The notes: generated by a model from the sequence alone, not told the origin. Positions 1-9,378 are shown, numbered from the stretch's first letter. The stretch is 64,000 nt of DNA from Pseudoalteromonas piscicida (GCF_000238315.3 NZ_CP011924.1:1528501-1592500), one strand, 5' to 3'. A program made the numbers and translations.

Positions 1-456
1 TCTCTAGCGGGAAGACCGTTATTGATCGTTAACATTGCGAGCAAATGTAGCTTTGCTCCGCAACTGTCTGCACTTGAAAAGCTATACAGCAAATACAAAC
101 CTTTTGGATTTGAGGTATTGGCCTTTCCTTGTAATCAGTTCGGTCGCAATGAACCACTTGAAGATGAAATGCTTAAAGAGTTTTACAATACACATTTCAA
201 TTTAAGCTTTAAGATCTGTACTAAAACACAAGTCAACGGACCTGATGCACACCCATTATTTAGCTATTTAAAATCTCATACCCGTGGTATCGCGCAAAAC
301 CGCGCAATTAAATGGAATTTTACCAAGTTTCTAATAAACTCTGAAGGCATGCTAGTATCAAGATATGCCCCAAGAACAAAACCAGAAACGCTTAAGTCAG
401 TGATAGAGAGCCACATTAATCATGAGAATCGCCCTATTCAGTTCGCAAAACTATGA
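1..456 (+). CDS. Glutathione peroxidase family protein, 5'-truncated by the window edge
   Basis: The frame is open from base 1, so the true start lies outside the window. The 151 visible codons cover nearly all of a roughly 160-residue glutathione/thioredoxin-dependent peroxidase. The peroxidatic residue is cysteine (codon 46-48, in NIASKCSF), not selenocysteine. The family blocks FPCNQFGRNEP (Gln) and KWNFTKFL (Trp and Asn) complete the catalytic tetrad. No signal peptide can be judged because the N terminus is missing. The last 35 bases overlap the start of the downstream dehydrogenase gene, which suggests co-transcription. The role is reduction of hydroperoxides; the physiological reductant cannot be told from sequence. 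Confidence 0.93.
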   Translation, partial: SLAGRPLLIVNIASKCSFAPQLSALEKLYSKYKPFGFEVLAFPCNQFGRNEPLEDEMLKEFYNTHFNLSFKICTKTQVNGPDAHPLFSYLKSHTRGIAQNRAIKWNFTKFLINSEGMLVSRYAPRTKPETLKSVIESHINHENRPIQFAKL

Positions 457-1402
457 AGTGCCGTTTTTTGAGCAAGCCGTAAATTCCTATTCTGAACTTG
501 AAATAAGTTTTATTAGTGAGTCACTCAATGAAAAAACGGTTTCGCTGTGCCAGCACTATGACGCGGTTTGTGTATTTGTAAACGATACTGTAAATGCACA
601 AGTGATTGATAAACTGGCTGACTATGGCGTTAAAACCATCGCCCTACGCTGCGCAGGTTTCAATAACGTTGATATTCAACAGGCAAAACAGCGTGACATA
701 AAGGTTGTCCGTGTTCCAGCCTACAGCCCAGAAGCGGTTGCAGAACACTGTATCGCGTTGATGCTAACGCTCAGCCGCAAGACACATAAGGCCTACAATC
801 GAGTTCGGGAAGATAATTTTGATCTCAACGGCTTACTCGGTTTTAATATTTATAATAAAACGGTTGGTATCATCGGCTGTGGCAAAATTGGCCAAGCCTT
901 AGTCAGTATCTTGAACGGCTTTGGTGCCAATGTGCTGGTTTATGACCCAAACATTGGAGAAGGTCCCTATACTTTGGTCTCTCTAGATATCTTACTAGCA
1001 CAATCGGATATTATTAGCCTGCACTGTCCGCTTAATGAATATACCCATCATATTATTGATGATGCTGCGTTTGCCAAAATGAAAGCGGGTGTGATGCTTA
1101 TTAACACCAGTAGGGGTGCCCTGTTAGATAGCAAAGCCTGCATCGCCGCGCTCAAGTCTAAACGCCTCGGTTACCTCGGTTTAGACGTGTATGAGCAAGA
1201 GTCAGAGCTATTTTTTAAAAACCACAGTGAAGAGATAATTCAAGACGATGTTTTCTCGCGTTTGGTTAGCTTTCCCAATGTACTAGTTACAGGGCATCAA
1301 GGCTTCTTTACCAAAGAAGCGCTAAAACAAATTGCAACAATAACCTGTGAAAACCTCGCCGCAGCAAGACTGGAAAAGCCGTTGATAAACCAAGTAGTCT
1401 GA
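422..1402 (+). CDS. ldhA: D-lactate dehydrogenase / 2-hydroxyacid dehydrogenase, LdhA-like
   Basis: This 326-residue cytosolic enzyme probably reduces pyruvate to D-lactate with NADH. The Rossmann motif GIIGCGKIG lies near residues 149-157. The catalytic set of the D-2-hydroxyacid dehydrogenase family is visible: Arg about 231 in NTSRGALLD, Glu about 260 in DVYEQES, and His about 292 in VTGHQGF. The spacing and the LFF/QDDVF region match E. coli LdhA better than phosphoglycerate or glyoxylate reductases. The ATG at 422 lies inside the peroxidase gene, so the two genes are probably translationally coupled. A strong terminator follows. Substrate assignment rests on similarity. Confidence 0.9.
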   Translation: MRIALFSSQNYEVPFFEQAVNSYSELEISFISESLNEKTVSLCQHYDAVCVFVNDTVNAQVIDKLADYGVKTIALRCAGFNNVDIQQAKQRDIKVVRVPAYSPEAVAEHCIALMLTLSRKTHKAYNRVREDNFDLNGLLGFNIYNKTVGIIGCGKIGQALVSILNGFGANVLVYDPNIGEGPYTLVSLDILLAQSDIISLHCPLNEYTHHIIDDAAFAKMKAGVMLINTSRGALLDSKACIAALKSKRLGYLGLDVYEQESELFFKNHSEEIIQDDVFSRLVSFPNVLVTGHQGFFTKEALKQIATITCENLAAARLEKPLINQVV

Positions 1403-1408
1403 TTTCAG

Positions 1409-1452
1409 AACCAAAAAAAAGAGCATATCAATCATGATGTGCTCTTTTGGTT
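1409..1452. terminator. Bidirectional rho-independent terminator
   Basis: The hairpin arms at 1421-1430 and 1435-1444 (GAGCATATCA / TGATGTGCTC, one G-U pair) are flanked by A-rich and T-rich arms (AACCAAAA / TTTTGGTT). It lies between the convergent dehydrogenase and MlaC-like genes and can serve both. Confidence 0.85.
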
Positions 1453-1480
1453 ACTTCAAAGTCGGGGGAAGTAATTTGAT

Positions 1481-2068
1481 TTATGCTTTACTCTTCAATT
1501 CAGCCGTAACCTGAGCTAAACCTACTTCTGAAATTCTCATCGTGATCTCTTTTTGCTTAGCACTCAATAAAGAAATACCTTCAGCAACCATATCATATAC
1601 CTTCCAGTCTCCATCTTTGCTTTGACGAAACTTAAAATGCATGTCTATATCTGGTTTTGACTGCTCTCTTATTACCACCTTAACCGTCGCAAAATCAGCA
1701 CCATCAGAAACCGGTAACTCTTCAAACAATACGTCTTGGCCTTTGTACTGTAAAAGTGCATTAGCGTAGGTAGATACAAGATAGTTATCAACCGCACCAA
1801 TAAACTCGATGGCTTCGTCTCTTTTTAGCCCTTTAATATGTTTACCAAGCAATTTAAAAGATACAAACTTCACATCGATGTGTGGCATCAAGCGACTACG
1901 TACTATGCCCTTCATCTGAGTTTCAGTTGCCTTGCCATCTTGATTAACCGTTTTTATATCAGCAAATAGCTTATCGCCAACTTGGTTAATTAATTCATAA
2001 GGTGTGTCATTCGCAAACGCGACACCTGAGAAGATGAGAAAACTGAAAATAACAAGTAACTTTTTCAT
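1481..2068 (-). CDS. MlaC / Ttg2D family periplasmic phospholipid-binding protein
   Basis: This 195-residue protein has a cleavable signal peptide (MKKLLVIFSFLIFSGVAFA, then N). The mature part looks like the MlaC/Ttg2D fold: a helix-rich N half, then a KVVIREQSKPDIDMHFKFR stretch and a DWKVYDMVAEGISL segment typical of the family. MlaC shuttles phospholipids between the outer-membrane MlaA complex and the inner-membrane MlaFEDB transporter. Here the gene stands alone, without mlaFEDB genes beside it, so it may be a paralogue with a separate role. It is convergent with the dehydrogenase gene and shares its terminator. Confidence 0.82.
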   Translation of the reverse strand: MKKLLVIFSFLIFSGVAFANDTPYELINQVGDKLFADIKTVNQDGKATETQMKGIVRSRLMPHIDVKFVSFKLLGKHIKGLKRDEAIEFIGAVDNYLVSTYANALLQYKGQDVLFEELPVSDGADFATVKVVIREQSKPDIDMHFKFRQSKDGDWKVYDMVAEGISLLSAKQKEITMRISEVGLAQVTAELKSKA

Positions 2069-2390
2069 TGTTTAATCCTTATTAAACTGATGACACTAGT
2101 CTATCCAATTTGACGAGTGCAAATAAACATATCAATTCGCACCAAATTGATGCCCCTCTGACATCAATTAACGCAATGTAAAATTTTGCCTTGCGATGAC
2201 AATGACTCTTTATGAAGTCGTAAAGAAAAGACGTATTCCCTTCATGGCGAGGCCTGTAGGGAAGTATACGGTGTTCAAGCGATGAAAAATGTCAGAAATT
2301 GTATCAATTTATTTGGACGCTGAGCCTAGCGAATGAAGCCAAGCCCAGTATTATTGCATAAAGGGGATAAGTTATTGTTGCTAGTGGGGA
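2069..2390. other. Intergenic region without a convincing gene
   Basis: These 322 bases separate the MlaC-like gene (start) from the MDR oxidoreductase gene (end). The only coding-like trace is a 15-codon frame starting at 2289 (MSEIVSIYLDAEPSE, then a stop). It looks like the beginning of a protein that is otherwise absent. No clear terminator was seen downstream of the oxidoreductase gene. Confidence 0.4.
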
Positions 2391-3371
2391 CTACAGTTTC
2401 ATATCTGCCGCAAAAAACGTGATGTTATCGTTGCTTTCTAGCTTTTTCAGCGTTTCAATTATCGCATCATGCTGCGGTGAAATTGATTCAAGTTGCTGCA
2501 AAGTAATTTCATTTTTTTCAAGCTTTTCAGCCAGGGTATTTCCGATGAATGCCATTCTCTGCTGCGCACAAACACTATTGGAAAGCCAACTACCACACAA
2601 AGAAACGATGCCTATGTTTGGCGCTTTCTTCATTAAGACGTGTTGCTCAATAGCAGGTAATCCCGCTAAGCAACTTACTCGACCACAAAATATCAAATGC
2701 GAAATCAATTGTTGGGTATGTGTTCCTGTTAAATCTAGTGCGCCTTGCACCTCTGCTGCACCAAAATGAAGCTGCATGGCATCGGCTAAGCCAGCGAAAT
2801 CAGACTGGGTATACACGAGATCCGCACCTAGCTTTTCAAGCAGCTTTTTATATTTTGACTCGGAACATGCCGCCACCCCAAGCCCAACTTGTTTGGCAAA
2901 TTGTATTGCCATTTGGCCAACTGGATGATGAGCAGATTCGATTAAAACCGTATCCCCTGCATTTAATTGCAGCTTGAATAGCCCTATTAATGCACACATT
3001 GCCGGTGCAATTGAAGCGGCAGCCAACTTTCCATCAACATTTTCTGGTAGTACAGTAAGTGCGTGACTTGGCACCAAGGCAAATTCACTCATCGTGCCTT
3101 GCTCTCGAATGTCACCATGCCAAAAAACCCGTGTACCAGGCTCTGGGAATCCCGTTTTACATGCTTTTTCCACAACACCCACAGCGTCAACACCAAACAC
3201 TCTATTCGGTGTTTCTTCATAGGGACAATTGGCCACTTTGGTATCGATAAAGCTTAAACCAACGTATTCAACTTTGACCAAGACTTGATCATCGGTTGCC
3301 TCAGGTAAATTAATTTCTCCCTGCTCGAAGGTAAGTCCATTTGTGTGATTGAATCGGACTGCTTTCATCAT
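2391..3371 (-). CDS. MDR-superfamily (zinc-independent) alcohol dehydrogenase / quinone oxidoreductase
   Basis: This 326-residue medium-chain dehydrogenase/reductase has a GroES-like N half (MKAVRFNH at the start, GVDAVGVVEKACKTG near residues 59-74) and a Rossmann C half. The nucleotide-binding turn reads SAHHPVGQMAIQFAKQ instead of the usual ASGGVGxxAIQLAK, so its first glycines are replaced. The structural-zinc cysteine cluster is missing, as in quinone oxidoreductase/YhdH-type members. Two ATGs are adjacent (3371 and 3368). The gene is divergent from a LysR gene that probably regulates it. The substrate is unknown. Confidence 0.85.
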   Translation of the reverse strand: MMKAVRFNHTNGLTFEQGEINLPEATDDQVLVKVEYVGLSFIDTKVANCPYEETPNRVFGVDAVGVVEKACKTGFPEPGTRVFWHGDIREQGTMSEFALVPSHALTVLPENVDGKLAAASIAPAMCALIGLFKLQLNAGDTVLIESAHHPVGQMAIQFAKQVGLGVAACSESKYKKLLEKLGADLVYTQSDFAGLADAMQLHFGAAEVQGALDLTGTHTQQLISHLIFCGRVSCLAGLPAIEQHVLMKKAPNIGIVSLCGSWLSNSVCAQQRMAFIGNTLAEKLEKNEITLQQLESISPQHDAIIETLKKLESNDNITFFAADMKL

Positions 3372-3526
3372 ATGCCTTTGCGTTATGTTAAAAATAAAGT
3401 AGTGAGACTAAATTCATTAAACCATTGTTAGCATTTTGCCACAACTTTATTAGTGTAAATATGCTCCTCGCAATTCCAATTGTTTAGTGTCACAATGGCA
3501 TCAGTCTTAGTGAACTTTCTCGCATT

Positions 3527-4498
3527 ATGGATATTAGCAGCAGATTATTAATCTTTTTAGACGTTGTGGAACGTGGTTCCTTTGCCAGTGCCGCACAACT
3601 GAGAAATATCGATCGCTCTGTCATTTCTAAGCAGATGACCAAGCTGGAAGAAGAACTCGGTGTAAGATTAATGAATCGTACAACTCGTTCCTTCTCGCTC
3701 ACCTCTGCAGGTTCCGAAATGGTAAAAAAAGCAGAAGAGCTAAGGCTGCTACTAAACGACACTCAGCGCATCGCACAGAATTATCACACCGAGCCTAAAG
3801 GTTTGCTTAAAATTGCCAGCTCTACAGTGGTAGGTCGACGCTATGTACAACCTGTTATCAATGACTTTCAAAAACGTTTTCCTCATGTTGAGGTTGAGCT
3901 TAGGCTTGAAGACAGGCTCGTGGACTTAGTGGGTGAAGGTTTTGATTTAGCTTTTCGTGTCGGCGAGCCTAAAGATTCATCGCTTATCGCCCGCAGAATT
4001 GCACGCAATCGATTACTCATATTAGCAAGTCCAACGTTCTTAAAAACCCATAGCACGCCAAATTCGCTTGAGGAACTCAGCGAATTACCTGCAGCAACCT
4101 ACGCCAGTGATGCATTAAGGTTTACCAGTATCACCTATCAAGACGAGCAAGGCATCGAACAGCAAATGCCTGTAAAGAGTATCTTCAGAACCAACGACGG
4201 AGATACATTGATGGAAAGTGTGCTATCTGGTACTTGTTATATTGTTGCACCAGCCTTTCTAGTCGGTAAAGAAATTACTGAAGACAAATTACAACCGATT
4301 TTAACTAACACAAAACTGGTCGATTTTGCTGCTATGTATGCGCTCTACCCCCACCGCGACTTGCCTGTTAGAACAAGGCTCTTTTTAGATGCATTCAGGG
4401 CATATATCGGTGAAGAGACCCCAATATGGGAAACTGAGATCCCAGGGTTTGAACAAATGTACGGCTTTATCCCACCTAAACCCATGTTAACTTTCTAG
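3527..4498 (+). CDS. LysR family transcriptional regulator
   Basis: This 323-residue protein has an N-terminal winged HTH (residues 1-60, LIFLDVVERGSFASAAQLRN and SVISKQMTKLEEELGVRL) followed by a periplasmic-binding-protein-like effector domain. It belongs to the broad LTTR group with the LLIFLDVVERGSF pattern. It is divergent from the MDR oxidoreductase gene with 155 bases between the two starts, the usual layout for a LysR protein and its target. The effector is unknown. Its 3' end converges on the GGDEF-EAL gene. Confidence 0.9.
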   Translation: MDISSRLLIFLDVVERGSFASAAQLRNIDRSVISKQMTKLEEELGVRLMNRTTRSFSLTSAGSEMVKKAEELRLLLNDTQRIAQNYHTEPKGLLKIASSTVVGRRYVQPVINDFQKRFPHVEVELRLEDRLVDLVGEGFDLAFRVGEPKDSSLIARRIARNRLLILASPTFLKTHSTPNSLEELSELPAATYASDALRFTSITYQDEQGIEQQMPVKSIFRTNDGDTLMESVLSGTCYIVAPAFLVGKEITEDKLQPILTNTKLVDFAAMYALYPHRDLPVRTRLFLDAFRAYIGEETPIWETEIPGFEQMYGFIPPKPMLTF

Positions 4499-4559
4499 TC
4501 GACAGCAATTTATTCGTATATCTGGGTATCAAGCTTTTAGCAGAAAAGGATTATTGACC

Positions 4560-6248
4560 TCAACCGTCTAACCTTTTCATCGCGCCTCTCACCATATTCT
4601 GGGAATTAATCCACTTTACGCATTCGCTTAGCGAGAGTGGTTCACATATCTGAAAGCCCTGAATATAAGGACAGTCTAGACTATACAAATACTGCAAGCA
4701 GGCATCGCTTTCAACACCCTCAGCAACAATACTGCAGTTCAATTTACGCGCTAAAAACATACTGGTTTCTACTATGGCTTGATCTTTTTCACTTGCATGA
4801 CTTAGTCTTACAAACGAGCCGTCTATTTTGATCTGTGAAATTGGTAATTCTTTTAGTATTGAAAATGAAGAAAAACCAGTCCCAAAATCATCAATACTCA
4901 CTGCAAATCCCATATCTATTAATGTTTCAATTAAGCTTCTCGCTTTTTCCACTTCTTCCATTACGGTGCTTTCTGTAAGCTCAAATACTATATGAGTTGG
5001 GTCTACTCGATGAGTATCCAGTAGCATGGCAAGGGTATTAATTAGATTCTGTTCAGCAAAATCTTGGCAGGAAAGATTGATATGCACAACCAACTTGTCA
5101 TCTATTTCAATCAATATTGCGAGGTCTTGGAATACACGGTTAATCACAAACGCACTCAATTGCCTGATCAAATTATTGCGCTCCGCTAACTCAATAAACT
5201 GATCTGGCATTATCATTGTGCCGTCGGACTGAGGCCACCTTAATAGCGCTTCTACTCCATGAATATCACCGCTTTGAGAACACACTATCGGTTGATAATA
5301 GAGCGTCAGTTCACCTCGGGCGAGCGCAACTTTGAGGTTAGCCAACAGTTGGAATTCAGCCTCAATTCCCTCATGGAGCTCTTCATCGAAGATGACGATG
5401 CTTTGACGGCTATGTTTAGCCGAATACATGGCAATATCAGCTTGTTTCAAAAGGTCAAACACATCAAGTTGGCGCGATTTAGTCCATAAGCTTGCTCCTG
5501 CACTATACGTCACGTCCAACTGCAACTCTTCAATTTCTATACCTGACTTTAATTCGCTCAGCAGTGCATTATTTTGAGAGTAAATACAATTTACGTCTGT
5601 CACGTCCATCAGGATGATAAATTCATCGCCGCCCATGCGATATAACTTGCTACGAGGAAGCAGTGCTGCGCGCATTTTGTAGGCAAGTTCCACCAGCAAT
5701 TTATCACCAAAGAAGTGCCCTTTTGCATCATTGATCTGTTTAAAATTATTCAAATCAACCAAGATAACACTAAAGTCGAGCTGCTGATGTTTACGTTCAT
5801 TAATGGCATCAATGCAGCGCTGACGATTCTCCAAATCCGTTAAAAAATCATGTTCAGCGTTATATTTGGCCTGCGTTGCAATTTCATTTAATTCTTGCAG
5901 GCTAGTTAGACTTAAACAATTCACCACAAAAACAAAAATGGAGCCAAGAAACAGGATTAAACTCAAGCCTTGCTCAATAAAACTAGCGCTATTGTGATCG
6001 TACAGGAAGTAGGCAAAGCTCAAGTATCCGAGTTCAAACAGAGCCATAAGAATTAACAACACTCGCCACCCGACCGACGAGGTTAATCGACATATTTTAA
6101 AGGCCGGAGAAAAAGCTAATCCCATGATAAAGCTGCCAGCTAATACTAATATAAGTGCAATCAAAGGAATCGTCGTGGATGGAATACAATGGTTAGAGTA
6201 TAGATTATAAATATGCCCTTGCTCGGGACAGGCTAAATTATTCAACAA
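4560..6248 (-). CDS. Membrane GGDEF-EAL bifunctional cyclic-di-GMP protein
   Basis: This 562-residue protein has three predicted membrane segments (about residues 25-48, 62-82 and 92-115), then a GGDEF domain and an EAL domain. The GGDEF motif is intact (residues 206-210, RMGGDEF). The inhibitory RxxD site five residues upstream is not present. The EAL domain keeps its signature residues: EALLRW (333-338), HINLS, FELTES, IDDFGTGFSS, IKIDGSF, VAEGVES and the final YIQGF. Both cyclase and phosphodiesterase activity are therefore possible; phosphodiesterase activity is likely the dominant one. No recognised sensory domain is present beyond the membrane part. Confidence 0.92.
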   Translation of the reverse strand: MLNNLACPEQGHIYNLYSNHCIPSTTIPLIALILVLAGSFIMGLAFSPAFKICRLTSSVGWRVLLILMALFELGYLSFAYFLYDHNSASFIEQGLSLILFLGSIFVFVVNCLSLTSLQELNEIATQAKYNAEHDFLTDLENRQRCIDAINERKHQQLDFSVILVDLNNFKQINDAKGHFFGDKLLVELAYKMRAALLPRSKLYRMGGDEFIILMDVTDVNCIYSQNNALLSELKSGIEIEELQLDVTYSAGASLWTKSRQLDVFDLLKQADIAMYSAKHSRQSIVIFDEELHEGIEAEFQLLANLKVALARGELTLYYQPIVCSQSGDIHGVEALLRWPQSDGTMIMPDQFIELAERNNLIRQLSAFVINRVFQDLAILIEIDDKLVVHINLSCQDFAEQNLINTLAMLLDTHRVDPTHIVFELTESTVMEEVEKARSLIETLIDMGFAVSIDDFGTGFSSFSILKELPISQIKIDGSFVRLSHASEKDQAIVETSMFLARKLNCSIVAEGVESDACLQYLYSLDCPYIQGFQICEPLSLSECVKWINSQNMVRGAMKRLDG

Positions 6249-6314
6249 TTGGCAGGGAATATAGTAGCGGACTTGACAGCCCGCTCACATAAACCGATTG
6301 GCCTTGATTAACAG

Positions 6315-6557
6315 TTAGTCTGCACTTTTTAGAATTCGGTAAAGTTGATCTTTTAACCACAGTCTCTTTTTCTTCAGTGATTCAAGATACTCATCACTTG
6401 AGTGCTCTACACCGTCTTCAATTCGAATAACTTCATTGTCTACTTCATGGTAATCTTTAAAGAGTTTTGAGAAATGTCCATCAGACAGTTTTAATTCGTG
6501 AATTCTGTCTTTAAACTCTGGCAGTTCTTTAGCTAGGCTGTGGCGTTCAATATTCAT
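6315..6557 (-). CDS. YdcH-like DUF465 small protein
   Basis: From the internal ATG at 6557 this is an 80-residue helical, highly charged protein of the YdcH/DUF465 family (FKDRIHELKLSDGHFSKLFKDYHEVDNEVIR..EDGVEHSSDEYLESLKKKRLWLKDQLYR). The frame is open 15 codons further upstream. I prefer 6557 because it has a GGGA sequence at a good distance and because the family usually begins with MN/MI followed by the conserved helices. It is probably a cytosolic coiled-coil protein of unknown function. Confidence 0.8.
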   Translation of the reverse strand: MNIERHSLAKELPEFKDRIHELKLSDGHFSKLFKDYHEVDNEVIRIEDGVEHSSDEYLESLKKKRLWLKDQLYRILKSAD

Positions 6558-6641
6558 CGTTTTATTCCCATAATTAGCTAGGTAATCTGAGTTTGGGTAC
6601 AAACCTCAGATTAAGGCTGAAAATGCATTTGAGTTTAGGGT

Positions 6642-6713
6642 AGACCCAATCAATGCGCCGTTAGTGACAGTGATTTCGAATACATTTTTTGAAGTTACTG
6701 TCTGATTGGGTCT
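6642..6713. repeat. Imperfect inverted repeat upstream of purM
   Basis: The arm AGACCCAATCA (6642-6652) is exactly repeated in inverse orientation at 6703-6713. An inner arm pair, GACAGT (6666-6671) / ACTGTC (6697-6702), continues the right arm without a gap but is separated by 13 bases on the left. The structure is a 17-base stem with a 13-base bulge. It lies in the 386-base non-coding gap between the DUF465 gene and purM. There is no U-run, so it is not a typical terminator. Confidence 0.6.
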
Positions 6714-6943
6714 GTTTCCATAGTACGCTGCTACCTTCCTTGAGTATTGATCTAACGCAAATCACATTCAGTTATAAACAATCAGAGTTTTTGTCGTTTC
6801 TTTATACTGTTCGAGATATAAAATCGAGGACCTTTGACCACATTCTTAGGGTTTCTCGCAAAGTCGCTAGCCGCCTAGATGCAATTGTTGTAAAATGTCG
6901 GCGTTTCTAAGCAAATCTATCTAGCAACTTTTGAGGAAAACCT

Positions 6944-7996
6944 GTGAGCGAACAAAAACAGTCTCTTAGTTATAAAGACGCTGGCGTTGACATCGATGCG
7001 GGCAACGCATTGGTCGAAAGAATTAAAGGCGTAGTGAAAAAAACTCGTCGCCCAGAAGTAATGGGTGGTATTGGTGGTTTTGGTGCACTATGCGAACTCC
7101 CAACCGGATATAAAGAGCCTGTTTTGGTTGCTGGCACTGACGGTGTTGGTACTAAGCTACGCTTAGCTATCGATTTGAAAAAGCACGACACAGTAGGTAT
7201 TGACCTAGTTGCTATGTGTGTTAACGATCTTATTGTCCAAGGCGCTGAACCCCTATTTTTCTTGGACTACTATGCTACAGGCAAGTTAGACGTTGATGTT
7301 GCAGCGGACGTAGTATCTGGTATTGGTAAAGGCTGTGAACTATCTGGTTGTGCGCTTATCGGTGGTGAAACGGCTGAAATGCCAGGCATGTACGAAGGCG
7401 ATGACTACGATATGGCTGGTTTTTGTACTGGTGTGGTAGAAAAGTCTAAAATCATTGATGGAACTAAAGTTGCGGCTGGCGATCAGCTAATTGCATTGGG
7501 TTCAAGCGGTCCACACTCAAACGGCTACTCTCTAATCCGTAAAGTACTAGAAGTATCTGGCGCAGATACTAACGCAGAGTTCGAAGGCAAAACTCTAGGC
7601 GAACACCTGCTAGAGCCAACCCGTATCTACGTAAAGCAAATCTTAGCGTTATTAAAAGAAGTTGATGTTCACGCGCTTTCTCACATCACTGGCGGTGGCT
7701 TCTGGGAAAACATCCCTCGCGTGCTCCCTGAGTCAGCAAAAGCGGTAATCAAAGGTGATAGCTGGCAATGGCCTGCAATCTTCAACTGGTTACAAGAAAA
7801 CGGTAACATTGCAACGCACGAAATGTATCGCACATTCAACTGTGGTGTTGGCATGATCTTAGTTGTTCCTGCTGACAAGCTTGATCAAAGCCTTGAAATC
7901 CTGAAAGCACAAGGCGAAAACGCTTGGCACATCGGTGAAATTCAAGACGCTCAGGCTGGTGAAGAGCAAGTTGAGATCTTAGGTGGTGCCGAGTAA
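6944..7996 (+). CDS. purM: Phosphoribosylformylglycinamidine cyclo-ligase (AIR synthetase)
   Basis: This 350-residue enzyme makes AIR from FGAM with ATP, the fifth step of purine synthesis. It carries typical PurM blocks: [20 protein letters not shown] at the start, [41 protein letters not shown] and [13 protein letters not shown]. It starts with GTG at 6944, placed about 7 bases after a GAGGA ribosome-binding site; no better ATG exists. It overlaps purN by one base (TAATG), so the pair forms a coupled purine operon. No clear PurR palindrome was found upstream. Confidence 0.97.
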   Translation: MSEQKQSLSYKDAGVDIDAGNALVERIKGVVKKTRRPEVMGGIGGFGALCELPTGYKEPVLVAGTDGVGTKLRLAIDLKKHDTVGIDLVAMCVNDLIVQGAEPLFFLDYYATGKLDVDVAADVVSGIGKGCELSGCALIGGETAEMPGMYEGDDYDMAGFCTGVVEKSKIIDGTKVAAGDQLIALGSSGPHSNGYSLIRKVLEVSGADTNAEFEGKTLGEHLLEPTRIYVKQILALLKEVDVHALSHITGGGFWENIPRVLPESAKAVIKGDSWQWPAIFNWLQENGNIATHEMYRTFNCGVGMILVVPADKLDQSLEILKAQGENAWHIGEIQDAQAGEEQVEILGGAE

Positions 7997-8646
7997 TGGC
8001 ACCCACTCGCCTTGTTGTTCTGATTTCTGGTAGTGGTTCAAATTTGCAAGCAATCATTGATGCTTGCAAAGCGGGCTATATTCAAGGTGAAATTGCTGCC
8101 GTTATTAGTAATAAAGCGGACGCATACGGCCTAACCAGAGCGCAAGAGGCTGGTATAGCAACATCTGTTTTAGACCATAAGCAATACGCTTCTCGTGAAG
8201 AGTATGACGTTGCGCTTGGTCAACTAATTGATAGCTTTACACCAGATTTGGTTGTATTAGCTGGATTTATGCGTATTCTAACTCCAAACTTGGTGCAAAA
8301 ATTTAGAGGAAAAATGTTGAACATTCATCCTTCTTTGTTGCCTAAGTATCAAGGGCTGAACACCCACCAAAGAGCAATCGATGCAAACGATGTAGAACAT
8401 GGTGCTAGCGTTCACTTTGTCACAGAGGAGTTAGATGGTGGTCCTGTGGTCTGTCAGGCCAAGGTCACTATTCTTCCAGATGATACGGCAGAGTCACTGG
8501 CGCAACGTGTGCATAAGCAAGAACACATTCTTTATCCTTTGGTGGTCAAATGGTTCAGCGAACAAAGACTAACAATGGAAGCAGACTATGCTGTTTTTGA
8601 TAACAAAACCTTACCAGTTCAAGGTGCGCCGTACCCAGAAAAATAA
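7996..8646 (+). CDS. purN: Phosphoribosylglycinamide formyltransferase 1
   Basis: This 216-residue folate-dependent GART transfers a formyl group from 10-formyl-THF to GAR in purine synthesis. The N-terminal LVVLISGSGSNLQAI loop binds phosphate. The catalytic residues are visible as Asn109 and His111 (LNIHPSLLPKY) and Asp147 (EELDGGP). It is translationally coupled to purM by a one-base overlap. Its 3' end overlaps the first candidate start of the downstream DUF3108 gene. Confidence 0.97.
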   Translation: MAPTRLVVLISGSGSNLQAIIDACKAGYIQGEIAAVISNKADAYGLTRAQEAGIATSVLDHKQYASREEYDVALGQLIDSFTPDLVVLAGFMRILTPNLVQKFRGKMLNIHPSLLPKYQGLNTHQRAIDANDVEHGASVHFVTEELDGGPVVCQAKVTILPDDTAESLAQRVHKQEHILYPLVVKWFSEQRLTMEADYAVFDNKTLPVQGAPYPEK

Positions 8647-9355
8647 AAAATGGAGCGCTGTGCTAATTGGTATTAGCGCTCTACTTTCCACTTCGACATT
8701 CGCAAACTCACTCACTGAATATCACGCCGAATACCAAGTTTCACGCAAAGGTAAGGTTCATGGAAGTGCCACGCGAGACCTTACAAAAATAGCGGACGCA
8801 ACATACGCTGTACGTTACAAAAGCGATATCGAATGGATGATTTTTTCAGACGTAAGAACTGAAGAATCATTGTTTAAAGTCGCTGAACATACCGTCAGCC
8901 CACTACATTATAGTATGACCCGTGAAGGGACTGGTCCAGATAAAAGCTACAAAATTAAGTTTGATCACCAAAACCAAGCAATTACCTCCAGTGAAGAAAA
9001 GTATCCATTGAAAGTGAAATGGCTTGAGAATCAGCAAGATTTAATTAGTTATCAAGTACAGCTGCGAGAGGATTTAAAGGCGGGAAAGACCAAGTTTAGC
9101 TATCCTATCATAGACAAAAAAGGCGACCAGCGAAGCTATGATTTTGAGGTGGCCGGCGAGGAAATGATCACTCTACCTTTTGGCAATGTCAAAACCATCA
9201 AAGTTAAACGCGTTTATGATGATAGCGATCGTCAGGCCATTGCTTGGTTTGCACCAAGTTATGATCATATGCTGGTTAAAATGTACAAAGGTAAAGATGG
9301 TATGGAGCAGTTTCAGATTGAGCTTAAAACCTACCAACCTAAATCAGAGAGTTGA
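8588..9355 (+). CDS. DUF3108 domain exported protein
   Basis: This is a periplasmic or secreted protein of up to 255 residues with the DUF3108 pattern (LTEYHAEYQVSRKGKVHGSA at the mature start, LPFGNVKTIKVKR and AIAWFAPSYDHMLVKM near the end). A beta-rich lipocalin-like fold is likely. The start is uncertain. The ATG at 8588 lies within purN and gives a long n-region. A GTG at 8624 gives a neater signal peptide (basic RRTQKNKK, then SAVLIGISALLSTSTFA), although no good ribosome-binding site precedes it. Following purN directly is a common place for this family in gammaproteobacteria. Its function is unknown. Confidence 0.8.
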   Translation: MLFLITKPYQFKVRRTQKNKKWSAVLIGISALLSTSTFANSLTEYHAEYQVSRKGKVHGSATRDLTKIADATYAVRYKSDIEWMIFSDVRTEESLFKVAEHTVSPLHYSMTREGTGPDKSYKIKFDHQNQAITSSEEKYPLKVKWLENQQDLISYQVQLREDLKAGKTKFSYPIIDKKGDQRSYDFEVAGEEMITLPFGNVKTIKVKRVYDDSDRQAIAWFAPSYDHMLVKMYKGKDGMEQFQIELKTYQPKSES

Positions 9356-9378
9356 TAGCAACATCGTTGATTCATCAC

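Noticed and set aside
1..456. A selenocysteine codon in the glutathione peroxidase gene.
   Set aside because: The active-site codon is TGT (Cys), not TGA.
6750..6790. A possible PurR box before purM (around ACGCAAATC).
   Set aside because: The second half of the palindrome is missing, so it does not meet the PurR pattern.
6689..6910. A 73-codon plus-strand open frame before purM.
   Set aside because: It has no ribosome site, unusual composition, and overlaps the inverted repeat and the purM promoter region.
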